From Phytophthora colocasiae (Eukaryota > Oomycota > Peronosporomycetes > Peronosporales > Peronosporaceae): a stretch of 64,000 nucleotides of DNA. The position numbers and the translations under genes were made by a program. Within the stretch, counting starts at the first letter, position 1. Every line of letters starts with the position of its first letter. A model generated the notes under the pieces. It saw only the letters and a program-made list of their open reading frames with translations, was not told where the DNA came from and did not search any database. Below, piece by piece: positions 55,338-64,000 of the stretch. The DNA is taken from NCBI GenBank assembly GCA_018806915.1, contig JAGKQI010000091.1, forward strand, positions 2,852,001 to 2,916,000, written 5' to 3'.

Positions 55338-55616
55338 TGTTCGATTCTAGTAGTCTGTCGTGCTCCGTCATATGCAGTTGGAGTTGAGCAACGGTCTGTT
55401 TAAGTGCAGCAGTCTCGGTCCCAGACTGAGAGTGTGCATCATATACCGCAGTTAGTATAGGACACAGGATAGTATAACTGAGAGGGGGTCTGTCACCGTT
55501 CGAGGTTTTCCCACCTCAATCCCAAACCTGCAACGTGGAGAACAAGTGTCTTCGTCTTTGCTTTCATTACGAAGGAGCTTCTTGGTGCGCTCCATCCTCC
55601 GCCGTGCATTTGGCTA
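55338..55616 (+). repeat. 3' LTR of the Copia element
   Basis: 279 bp, partner of 33604-33882, followed by the target duplication CAATT at 55617-55621. Confidence 0.92.
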
Positions 55617-55621
55617 CAATT

Positions 55622-56404
55622 GGCCGTGCAAAGCCGCAGTTTGGTCAGCTTTGCATGTAGCGGTCGCTCGGCTTTCTTTGAGTCTTCGATCGTCATTTCC
55701 CGAAAAGAAACTTGGCCTCACCCGCCCAAAAAATACCGTCGATGCGAGTTATGTGTCACTATGCGCTTCGGGATATCGTCTTACCGGCCTACCTTCATGA
55801 TGAAGAAGTGGCCGTCAGACAAACTCTGTTTTTTTTCAGTAGCTCCGCAGTTCAACACGTACACTCCAGCAGTTTTAGGTTGTGGAGTCACGTACAGAAC
55901 CCCCTCAACGGGTGTTTCGTTGAACTTCACCTCCTTCTCCTTGTCCTCTTTCTCCTTTTTTTCTTTCTCCTTGTTCTCCATCTCCTTGTTCTCCTTCTGC
56001 TTGTACTCTTTCTCCTTTTTCTCCTTCTCCTTTTTTCTCGTGCTCCTCCGACAATTTGCCATACAAATTCTTGTACCGGTCCGAAATCAAGAGAACAACG
56101 AATTGGGACATTTGCGAGTCAAGATCGCAAATTCGAGCCGTAGATATGTTGTGCCAGAGTTACGTGTTATTGGACAGTAGTTAGGCGAGTTCCTCCGTGA
56201 CAATCTACCACTAAACACTCTCCGTCGAAGTGGATTTTCACAACCTCTGGCAATCCCCGTATTCCATCGTGCATTTTGCCGCTCGAATGTTTCCATGGCA
56301 CGAATGGTGCTCCTTAGTGGAATTTCACTGATGTGAAAGCTTTTTCCGCTTTGAGTAGTATACCGTGCTCGACTATATTCACGGTGCTCCACTTGGAATA
56401 TCAA
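55622..56404 (-). pseudogene. Unrecognised minus-strand coding remnants, cut by the Copia insertion
   Basis: Pieces on the minus strand look coding: about 56404-56150 (IRAMETFERQ, with GIRGLPEVVKIHFDGE in a neighbouring frame), 56062-55781 (93 aa with a Lys/Glu repeat KEKEKKEKEYKQKEN then ETPVEGVLYVTPQPKTAGVY), and 55696-55617 (MTIEDSKKAERPLHAKLTKL). If the Copia element and one CAATT are removed, the last piece continues in frame from 33598 to a TGA at 33531-33529. I could not join the pieces through convincing splice sites and do not recognise the protein. Confidence 0.4.
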
Positions 56405-57500
56405 TCACGTGAGGCCAAGTCCGGTCGTCCTCAATCACGTGAGGCCAAGTCCAGTCGACCAGCATCGAGAGAGGCGAGTCGTTCAGGATCTCGAGAAGCG
56501 CATATCATACGTCCAGGCTCTCGTGAAGCAGCAATGAGTCGTCCAAACTCACGGGAGGACAAATCCGTCCTGGATATGACGAGCTCGAAGATGAACTAGA
56601 AGAGGACATCGCCGAAGATGAGTAAGTGACATCATACCTGCATGTCTGCATACATTTGAGTTAGCATATCCATGATAGCCATTTCGAACACTTTAGTTTT
56701 TTACAACTTTTTTTCTGAAACGGTGCTTTCATCCTTCCTGAAACCTCGAGCCCATGCATAAAGCAGTCCGTGAGCAGCAAGCGAAAGCTATGGCGTTTCG
56801 CCAGCGTTTGATGTCGAAGTACAAACAACAGATCAACCGTACTGCACGCATGATCGTACAGGAGGTCAAAGTGTCTTCAGTAGCCAATAAGTACGCGATT
56901 AACGATGATGAAATAGGACCAGAGACGAGCGCGATAAGGACCGTGGCCAGAAAACCAAGGGAAACCTCCTTTGATGGTCAACAGATTCACTGCAATAATC
57001 TATAATTAATTTTCAGCAGATTCACTGCGATAATCTATATATACTTTGACAGTGTGATGGTTGTGACAAAATATAACGAAGCACTTGGCCGAAACTTGGC
57101 CATAACAATTAGAAGGCATCTTCACGAACATATCTGCCTTGCCTCGCAGTGGAGAAGCGCGTGCAGCGAGCGCACCACCAATATAAAGCACTGATTAAAT
57201 CGCGGCACTTGTGCAGGGCTAGATGCTCTCAGGTCAAGTTGATCGATGGTCTCAAGGAGCTACAACAACATGAGGAGGACTACACAGCCTGGATGGGACC
57301 GGAGTACCAGCATATCCTCGGTACCTCGGAGAAAATCCTGGCCGAGTTCAAGCTCAGCCCCAAGGCTCTCAACTACCTAGCTGGCATTCTCGCCGATCTC
57401 CAGCGCCAAGCAGAATTTACTGCGGCTGTACCAGCTCATCGAGCACTACCACTTAGATTCTCTGGTAGAATTCTACCTGCGGGAGTAGCTTACGCTAATA
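56333..57500 (+). pseudogene. Fragments of a plus-strand gene with SREA repeats and a coiled coil
   Basis: 56396-56599 encodes repeated SREA/SRP units (QSREAKSGRPQSREAKSSRP and similar) in the frame starting at 56333. In a neighbouring frame this is followed by an acidic DELEDELEEDIAED and a good donor GA|GTAAGT at 56623. Downstream, 56754-57005 (HKAVREQQAKAMAFRQRLMS) and 57149-57490 (LIDGLKELQQHEEDYTAWMG, LSPKALNYLAGILADLQRQA) are helical and look like later exons. The last piece runs straight into the 0.8-kb repeat unit at 57501, which truncates it. No family recognised; the pieces may be one host gene broken by the insertion or captured fragments. Confidence 0.4.
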
Positions 57501-58309
57501 GAAGTTGTGCAACTTGCACGTCGAATATATTATGCTGTTTGGTAGTATATTCTGATCATAATTTTAAGGGTCACTTACACTTACAAGTCGTAGCGATGGA
57601 AGTTCTCGATGCTCGTGTGGAGGAGGTCCTTGGAAATACTACTGCTGGTGCGACAAAGTACGTGTATCTCCGAGCTCTTACTCGTTTTATCAAGTGGCTT
57701 TACGACACATCAGATGAGGACCGCCGCCAGTCACTTTTCGCGATTGCGCAAGTCCCTGCTACTGGTACCAGCTTGGTGACCCCACAACGTGAACTCTACA
57801 TGTGGGCTGGCAGTTTCCATCGCGTCCCGAGAGATTTTACGCTCCCTTCTGGAACGCTTCGTATAGCGAGGCAGCACTGGTGCGCAGGACAGCCACCTCT
57901 GCGGGTTTTGTTAAAGCACGACATGTCCAGTAGATCAATGAAAGTTCGCCTAGCTGAGCTTCAAAGGTTGATGAAGCATGTCGAGTCGTTACTATCCAAC
58001 GACGAAATTCACCGAGCCTACAGCTCTTTGGACTCGGCTGGAATTCTCTTTACCCAGGTTGTTAACCGTCTTCCTTTCTCTTCATCGTCGAGCAAAGGTA
58101 GGGGAAGAAGGTTGGATCAGCTATCGTGGAAGACGCTAGCTAGAGAACTGAAAAGCCAAACACCCGATAAATAGTATTGACAATGCTGCTACTTAATCAA
58201 AGAGGCAAAATTGTTGTTGTTTTGTTTTTTTTCCTTTCAAAAACAAAACAAAATACGCATCGTGCAGTTTGCACGAAGATATCTGCTATAATTTTCATTA
58301 AAGCGAATT
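57501..58309 (+). repeat. Inverted copy 2 of the ~808-bp unit
   Basis: Partner of 32691-33498, opposite orientation, 24 kb away. Differences are a few substitutions and a change in the T-rich tract near 58225. It starts GAAGTTGTGCAACTTGCACG and ends AAAGCGAATT. Confidence 0.8.
57596..58174 (+). CDS. 192-aa protein of the 0.8-kb repeat unit, copy 2
   Basis: ATG 57596 (MEVLDARVEEVLG) to stop 58174; same protein as copy 1 except for one residue (HRVPRDF here, HRAPRDF there). The frame is also open upstream into the truncated host exon from 57149, which could create a fusion protein of 341 aa starting with a GTG or the preceding exon. See copy 1 for domain comments; function unknown. Confidence 0.5.
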   Translation: MEVLDARVEEVLGNTTAGATKYVYLRALTRFIKWLYDTSDEDRRQSLFAIAQVPATGTSLVTPQRELYMWAGSFHRVPRDFTLPSGTLRIARQHWCAGQPPLRVLLKHDMSSRSMKVRLAELQRLMKHVESLLSNDEIHRAYSSLDSAGILFTQVVNRLPFSSSSSKGRGRRLDQLSWKTLARELKSQTPDK

Positions 58310-58427
58310 GTGCACGGTTCGGTGAACCGGTTAGGCGGCGAAGCGAACCGGATGTTTCCGAAGAAAGGCGAAACTCACGGCATTCGCGAGTTCGCTGGCT
58401 GAACAGCAAGTGTTCCAGCGCAAGGAA

Positions 58428-58553
58428 GGACACATAGTCCTGGACACATAGTCCTCGGAGAAAGGAGCCGGGCTCCCGCGAAATTTTTTTAAGACGGACA
58501 CATAGTCCTGGACACATAGTCCACGGAGAAAGGAGCCGGGCTCCCGCGAAAAT
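58428..58553 (+). repeat. Two tandem ~56-bp hairpin-rich units at the element's left end
   Basis: Each unit contains GGACACATAGTCC twice (each a GGAC/GTCC mini-hairpin), then CGGAGAAA and the palindrome GGAGCC-G-GGCTCC followed by CGCGAAA. The second unit ends 1 bp into the ATG of ORF1. Possibly part of split terminal repeats or a translation/packaging leader. Confidence 0.8.
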
Positions 58554-59512
58554 GAACCCCCCAGCGTCGGTGTCACGCGCAGACAGCCTGCGTCAGGCTA
58601 TCGTTCGCCTAGAGTGCCCCCACGAGCTGTCGGACGGCTCGTGGGACGGGCCCATTTACGTCCGCCTACGCGAGCCACGCCACATCATGCCGGATACCGC
58701 GTGTGATTTCATCGTGGACGACTCTTCTCGGAGACCTGGCTGGATGTGCGAACTCATCTTCTACCCGAGCGAATTTGACACATGCCCCCCGCGCCCGGCG
58801 GGGCTCAACAGATTGGCTGAGACTGACGTGCTTATTCCCTACACGCGCCTGACTCGCCCGGACGAGAACCTACGAGATGAGATTAACGAGCGTCCCCTGT
58901 TGATGCTATACCGGTTCGTGCGCTTTCACACGTGCTTCGTAGCCGAGGAGGACAGTGGCCCTCGCCATTACGTGGAAGTGCAGCTGGGCGCCTACGCCCT
59001 CGGTCAGATTGTGCTATACCGTACTACACGATCCCTATCATTCCGTACGGCCACCGGGGCCGTGCTCCAACCTGCAAGTCATTTCGTATGCTTCGTGGAG
59101 ATACGGCATCGGGCTACAGACAGTCCGGTGTACGTATTGATCCCATGTGATGCCGCATGGCAAGCTCGAGTGGAGAGAGACGAGTTTATGGTCGGCTGGT
59201 GTCATGGAGTTCCTATTAACTCCAGACCCAACCAACGTGCGCGACGCTTTCGTTCGCGATGGAAGGAACTAGCTGTGCCGGACATTCCCGATGCAGAGCT
59301 ACAGAAACTACTCAAGGACACGTTCGTACCAGCAGGATCGGACACTACAGTGGACTTCGGCTCCGGAGCCGATCGCTGTGGTGACGGAGTTTGGCCGGGC
59401 CATTACCATAACGCAATTGCAGTATGCTAAGCAGTTCTTGGGACCTCCCAAACCCTCGACACGTATGGACATGGACGTCGACAGCGACGAGAGTCTCCTT
59501 CGACGATCTTAG
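58552..59512 (+). CDS. ORF1 of the right-end retroelement, unknown
   Basis: ATG 58552 (MNPPASVSRADSLRQ). The ORF is 292 aa to 59430, but the coding pattern changes frame near 59350 and continues as EFGRAITITQLQYAKQFLG to 59512. It is a mixed alpha/beta, Arg- and Pro-rich protein (DGPIYVRLREPRHIM, PGWMCELIFYPSEFD, RPLLMLYRFVRFHTCFVAEE). No family is recognised. Its place ahead of Gag suggests a structural or regulatory protein of the element; one frameshift is probable. Confidence 0.5.
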
Positions 59513-59634
59513 CCACGGGGCTCTCGAAGGACGGCCTCTTCCTCTGTCGTTTCAGATCATTCCAGCTGCGCAACTTTCAGGCAACTCCACTGGCGCAACC
59601 CCGCCCCGAACCGTCGGACGTTTCGAGGGCGGCG

Positions 59635-61274
59635 ATGTCTACTAATCCAGCCGAGCCCGCGACGGCGGCAGCGGTTACAACAGCGGCTTTGGATATGCCG
59701 ATTCCAACGGCACCGCCCGCGGCGGACGCGGTGCTGACGGCGATTTTGGAGCTAACGAAGACTACTCAGCAGATGCTTGCTGCACAAGCGGCGAATCAAC
59801 AACTTTTGCAGGAACAAGTGCTGCGTCAACGGTCGCCGGCCAAGCCGTCTCAGCCAGCACCTCACACCCCCCAAGGTCGACCTCATCTTCAGGTGCATAC
59901 CGACAGTGCACACCGACATCACCGACGGCGGAGCCTGGCCGTAGCCCGGCCTCCAGCCGTCTATCTCGGGAGAGACGATCACGTAGCCGATCACGTGCAC
60001 GATCACGCGGCCGCAGAACACCATCAGGCCGCCCTCAGCGTGCTGACCACAGCCACACACCGAGGCATGGACGGCCGCCGGACCACGGGCTCCATCCGAA
60101 CGGGGATCCCTCCTACACCAGGTCTAGTGGATATGACGACGGCCGTAGCCGTGCATCCCCCCGTGACGGAGTTGCCACAGCACATAGCTATTGGGACAGT
60201 CCCAGACTCGAGCACGGCCGTAGCCAGAGACAGGAGTCTCCTCGATACTTGGCGCCCTCGTCATCACCTCGACAGGGCCAGTGGAGATATGACGACCGCA
60301 TCCAGGAGCGGTTCATCGCGCCGACTGAGTTCCAGACAGGAGGATCGGCATTCCGACCATCCGCAGCGGAAGTAAACGTGCATCAGACGGCTCCAGTTGG
60401 TCCGAGACCAGCGGGTAGGTACATTGAATCTGAACTAACATCGTTTTGGCGCCTCAATTGGCAAGACCGGGTCTCTACAATCCAGCAAAGGGAAACGAGG
60501 CGTGGCCAGTATCGGGTCACGAAAGTGACAGCAAAAATGTTGCTCGCGGTAAACTTTGGAACGCGTCAATTGGATCATTTCCTGCCGCCGGCAGCGGATG
60601 CTGGTGGTGGGAGAGCAGTGCAGCACGACCCAGCGACATGGGCTTCGGCAGATACGAGTCCGGTCGAGAGCATCCGTACTATGGAAGATCTACGTGCTAC
60701 TTTGTACTGTCTTCAAGGGGCAGCTGTTGAATGGTATCCGAGAGCCGTAGCCTCGGTGTTCAACGCGGTTCACACGGACTCTCTCGCTGGATTGTATGAT
60801 GACGCCCCGGACAGCTTGGTGCATGCTGTGATTAACCTGTATTCGCACGTCTTCACGGTGTTGTTCAACGCCATTAACGATGGTCGGCATGGTTCTCTTC
60901 TGGAAAGGGATGCCCGTAGCATCATGGCCCATGATTCCCCGGATTATATTCGCATGGTGCGCCACGTCATTGAACGGGCGCTGATTCGGACTTGGGTTCA
61001 CAGTGGGACGTCCGCCGCGACTGGATCCCATCTCAATACGCGTCGACAGCGTCGGGAACGGACAACTACATCCCCGGTTCCACCGCACATCCTGCGCTTA
61101 ATCCCCACGCACAACGGCAAGACGATCTGCCTGCGAAGCCAGACGCAGACTGGCTGCAGTTTTCGTTCCTGCAAGCACCCTCACGAGAAGGTGCAGCTCC
61201 CTGAGGAGGTGACGTCGTACGTCACATCCAAATACGGCGCATTGGCCACCGATCACCCGAACCTACAGCACTGA
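59635..61274 (+). pseudogene. Gag-like ORF2 with RS-rich linker and CCCH zinc finger (one frameshift)
   Basis: ATG 59635 starts an Ala/Pro-rich region with a short Gln-rich helix (MLAAQAANQQLLQEQVL). Near 59875 the coding frame shifts by one base into an Arg/Ser-rich stretch (RRSRSRSRARSRGRRTPSG), and the Gag-like core follows (WRLNWQDRVSTIQQRETRRG, LRATLYCLQGAAVEWYPRAV). It ends with a CCCH-type finger CLRSQTQTGCSFRSCKHPH near 61127-61183. CCCH or CCHC fingers after a helical core are what retroelement Gag proteins use to bind RNA. The His-rich alternative reading after 59875 is judged to be out of frame. Confidence 0.65.
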
Positions 61275-61397
61275 CGCCTCGGAGGTGACAGTCAGGGTTT
61301 GAAGGCGTCTACATTTTATTCAACATCGACTTTCGACTCTACTTCACCTCGTTGACCATGTTGCCGACCGCTAGCCCTAGCTCGGTCGGTCTTCCCG

Positions 61398-61889
61398 GTG
61401 CCGTGCACCTACACTACCGCGCCCTTGTACGCTGCAACAGCTTCGGAAGTTTGCATTCTTGCGTTCGACGGTGGGTTCCGTAGAGCCCATCGACAAGGAG
61501 CGTTCGCATGTTGCGTTTGGACCTCGCCCGGCATTCCGGCGTGGTGGTTGGCCTGCTCAGTCCGTGGGGACTGCACTTACAACGAAATGGAAGCACGCGG
61601 GCTTCTTGCGGGATTACATTGGCTAGCAACAAACCGTCCTAACGGTTTCGTACGCGTCTTCGGTGATTCAGCTTTGATAATTTCTCTGACACTATCGACA
61701 TATCGGGTCAGCGCTACAAATCTGGCCCCTCTAATTCGGTCTATCCGGGAGACATTCCTCCACACGGGCGTGACAGTAGCGAATGCAGTGCCGCGGAGAT
61801 TCAATGTTGCTGCGGATGGTCTGTGCAACTGGGTCATGGATTTGGATTTGGATGCTACAACATCGTTCACAGCGGAGTCGACTCAGTAG
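61398..61889 (+). CDS. RNase HI domain upstream of RT
   Basis: Open frame in which the four acidic residues of RNase HI can be seen: LAFDGGFRRA, YNEMEARGLL, VRVFGDSALI and VAADGLCNW. The arrangement resembles the cellular/plant-type domain found as second RNase H in the Gypsy element of this window. It ends in a TAG at 61887-61889 and the RT follows in the same frame, so RNase H and RT may be one polyprotein with a stop to be read through or a CAG-to-TAG mutation. Canonical retroelements place RNase H after RT. Confidence 0.75.
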   Translation: MPCTYTTAPLYAATASEVCILAFDGGFRRAHRQGAFACCVWTSPGIPAWWLACSVRGDCTYNEMEARGLLAGLHWLATNRPNGFVRVFGDSALIISLTLSTYRVSATNLAPLIRSIRETFLHTGVTVANAVPRRFNVAADGLCNWVMDLDLDATTSFTAESTQ

Positions 61890-64000
61890 CCTACCACTGT
61901 GGACCCGGCGGACCCAACATCGCGAGGATGTGAATTTGGCAAATTGCCAGGATTAACCGAGTATTATCGGGATCAATGGGGAGCCCGCTGGTCTCTGGTT
62001 CTATCGGACTACAACCGGGTGGTACATATAGTACGACCCCGGTTTCTTCGTGAACCTCCGTCCCATTCTGACATACAGACGGCGGCGACGTTGCGGTCAC
62101 CACCTTTGACACGCTCTACGACGGCTCGATCAGAGGCATCTCCTTTTGACACACACGTCAGCAGAGAGTGCGTCATTAACGGGATCACGCGGTGTGTACC
62201 GGCGGACATTTTCCGTACCTTCAAGGCCCTAGCCTTAACCAACGGCATTCCGTTTTGCGAGAACACATTGTTCATCAAACCAAACGCAGATCGTTTGGAG
62301 ATCCCTCACACTGATGTGGAATTCTTGACCGCGGTGGTTAACCTACCGAATGTAGGTATTGCAGGAGCCTTACGTATTCTCAGAGGGCAGACCTCATGGG
62401 ACCCTCGTCCCAATAAGGCTCTTCGTCCCAAGTTGTACCGAACACACTTGGCAGATTATCCAGGGTTACAGCGTCTCTGTGCAATTGCAGAACACGGGGT
62501 CATACCACATTGGCGGACAGACGTGGAACGGATCGGAGTCCGACCACTACCGGCCAATTACCCAAGCGCTGTAAGCGGAGCAGCGATTGTGAATCACCGT
62601 CTCTTGAAGGACTATTATCGAGGCCGTTGCCTTCTAGCCAATATCGAGATCCTGGCAGCTGATCCAGGATTTCAAGCGAGCGCCTTTGCGCTAGTCCCGA
62701 AGAAAGACATTCCCATAACGGAAGACGGTCGGACCATTCACAATCTAGCGGTCCCCGTAGGGGCATCCGTGAACGAGGCCACAGACACCGAGCTGACACC
62801 GGACGCTCGGTGGGAAGCATTCTTCCATATTGCCTTGCGAGTTACAAAACTTCGCCGTCGATACCCAGGTTGTCGCATCTTCGCGCTTGGGGCAGATATT
62901 GCGGAGGCTTTCCTCCACGTGCCAGTGCACGAACGGCATGCACCCGCATTCGGGGCTCCTTCCACAATCACAAGTCGGTATCGTATCTGGATCAGCCGTA
63001 TTCGGGTGGACAGCTTCTCCCGGATTCTTTGCCATAATGGGGAAAGCAGTAAGGCACTACCAGCGGGCAGGCACATCGTATGTGCTCGGATTACCAGAAC
63101 CCATGTGGATATACCAGTGGGTAGACGACATCGTGCTTATTGAGGTGGACATTGGAGACAGACTCCTGCGCGCGGAGCGCCGTCTTCGAGATGCGGTTAA
63201 GTTGGTATTCGGGAATGACGGTTGGCACGAGGGCAAGTTCACCACGTGGTCGGAACAGTTCCATGCAGTCGGCATCGACTGGAATATTCCCGAAGCCACC
63301 GCTACTCTTCCACATAGGAAGATTGACAAGGTCAAGCAAACGGTGCAGGACACACTCAAGCAGCATTTCGTATCACACAAACGATTGGAATCTCTCGTGG
63401 GGATCCTCCGACATGTGGTGACATTCCTACCGATTGCAAAACCCTTCATGCAGCGAATCGTATTCGCGCAGCTAGCCTCCAAGAGAGCAGGTAGGAGCGG
63501 AACTCCTATGACGACATCTCTGAGGCTCGATCTGCTCTGGTGGAACAATCTGGTGTTCCAGAACGAGTTTGCAGGGGTTCCTCTGACGATGTTCGGCACC
63601 GAACCCCCTGAATCGGACGGATGGGTAATTCTACATGACACAGCGACTGTGTTCGTATTCGGTCTTACCCCGAAGCGAGTGCACCGGGTGCATTGCGGGT
63701 CACAAGTAACCGAAGCTGACTTGTCACGGATTCTTCTGGATCTCATGAAACGATGGAAGGTGACGGCACCGTCCGAGAAGTCGTGGAGCCTACTTCGTTT
63801 GTATGTGCGCAATGCATGGGAGATCAGACTTCTCCGAACAATGTTCAGTCGGGACTCTACAGCGCAGCAACATTTGCGCTCATTGGCATTGGTCCAAGCA
63901 GCTCGCAAGTGCATTATCACTGTGAACCGAATACTGGCCCGGTCGGCCGAAGCGAGGGCGTGTGACGTTCACAACCCGACTAACATCTCTGACTGTCCTG
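61890..64000 (+). pseudogene. DIRS/Ngaro-like reverse transcriptase, one frameshift, runs off the end
   Basis: Frame from 61890 (DPADPTSRGCEFGKLPGL) covers the finger region (FALVPKKDIPITEDGRTIHN, FALGADIAEAFLHVPVHERH). Near 62945 a one-base shift leads into FGWTASPGFFAIMGKAVRHY and the active site YQWVDDIVLIEVD (about 63115), then FHAVGIDWNIPE, the thumb-like RLESLVGILRHVVTFLP and a C-terminal region (LRLDLLWWNNLVF, GWVILHDTATVFVFGL) at the place where DIRS elements have their own RNase H, here without obvious catalytic acids. The frame is open to the window edge. Confidence 0.75.

Larger units (their letters stand above)
33604..55616 (+). mobile_element. Ty1/Copia element, degenerate and interrupted by a nested Gypsy element
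   Basis: LTRs of 279 bp at 33604-33882 and 55338-55616 start TGTTCGA and end GGCTA. The 5-bp duplication CAATT flanks it at 33599-33603 and 55617-55621. I count 7 differences between the LTRs (about 2.5%), so it is older than the other LTR elements here. Internal coding runs 33933-37678 and resumes at 54093-55294; the gap is a separate 16.4-kb element. Without that insert the Copia part would be about 5.6 kb, normal for the family. Confidence 0.93.
58310..64000 (+). mobile_element. DIRS-like retroelement with RNase H before RT, 5' part
   Basis: Begins where the 0.8-kb unit ends and runs off the window. In order: repeated hairpin-rich leader, ORF1, Gag-like ORF2 with RS and CCCH regions, an RNase H, and a reverse transcriptase with the DIRS/Ngaro-like block FGWTASPGFFAIM and WVDD. 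No LTR is seen at the left side. A tyrosine recombinase, which would prove the class, would lie beyond 64000. Confidence 0.65.

Noticed and set aside
55781..56062. KEKE-rich ORF as a complete gene
   Set aside because: Low-complexity stretch without usable splice links; kept only as a remnant.
58331..58576. Minus-strand ORF with a repeated FSREPGSFLRGLCVQDYV-like peptide
   Set aside because: Arises from the two 56-bp DNA repeats; no independent support.

Overview
The window reads as nuclear DNA from an oomycete, most like Phytophthora or a close relative. The support is a set of intron-poor genes with very short GT-AG introns (59-83 nt), an N-terminal-FYVE myotubularin, a TPS/TPP fusion, a polytopic leucine-rich-repeat protein, and an unusual mix of mobile elements: PiggyBac, Helitron, Ty3/Gypsy with a chromodomain, Ty3/Gypsy with a second RNase H, Copia and a DIRS-like RT. 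The species assignment is inference; no rRNA or marker gene is present.

Layout. 1-1.5 kb: PiggyBac transposase relic. 1.6-16.2 kb: a compact block of cellular genes: a frameshifted LRR membrane protein, a guanylate-binding-protein-like GTPase (+, two introns), a FYVE-myotubularin phosphatase (-), a trehalose-6-phosphate synthase with a degenerate phosphatase domain (+, two introns, sharing a 128-bp divergent promoter with the phosphatase), a xanthine-dioxygenase-like TauD-family enzyme (+), and a Uma2-like PD-(D/E)XK protein (-). 16.2-17.5 kb: non-coding, with a perfect 21-bp-arm hairpin and a SINE-like insertion. 17.5-24.05 kb: a complete, apparently intact chromovirus with LTRs I cannot tell apart, a 5-bp target duplication and an extra leader ORF. 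25.0-32.4 kb (-): an autonomous Helitron RepHel gene, followed on the same strand by a small spliced gene of unknown function. 32.7-33.5 kb and 57.5-58.3 kb: two nearly identical inverted copies of a ~0.8-kb unit encoding a 192-aa protein, possibly Crypton-derived.

33.6-55.6 kb is a nest. A degenerate Copia element (LTRs 279 bp, ~2.5% diverged, TSD CAATT) carries inside its reverse transcriptase a 16.4-kb Ty3/Gypsy element on the minus strand (LTRs 1.7-1.9 kb, TSD GATA). The inner element has three gag zinc knuckles, protease, RT, RNase H, a second cellular-type RNase H, integrase and a C-terminal chromodomain, which matches what I recall of the oomycete Chronos group. It also carries an opposite-strand ~1,090-codon coiled-coil ORF and is saturated with the word GGATCC in LTRs, coding sequence and tandem arrays.

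55.6-57.5 kb holds fragments of unrecognised coding sequence on both strands. 58.3-64.0 kb holds the 5' part of a different retroelement (CCCH-finger Gag, then RNase H, then a DIRS-like RT) that runs off the window. Most of the right two thirds is therefore transposon in transposon; the cellular genes are confined to the left quarter.
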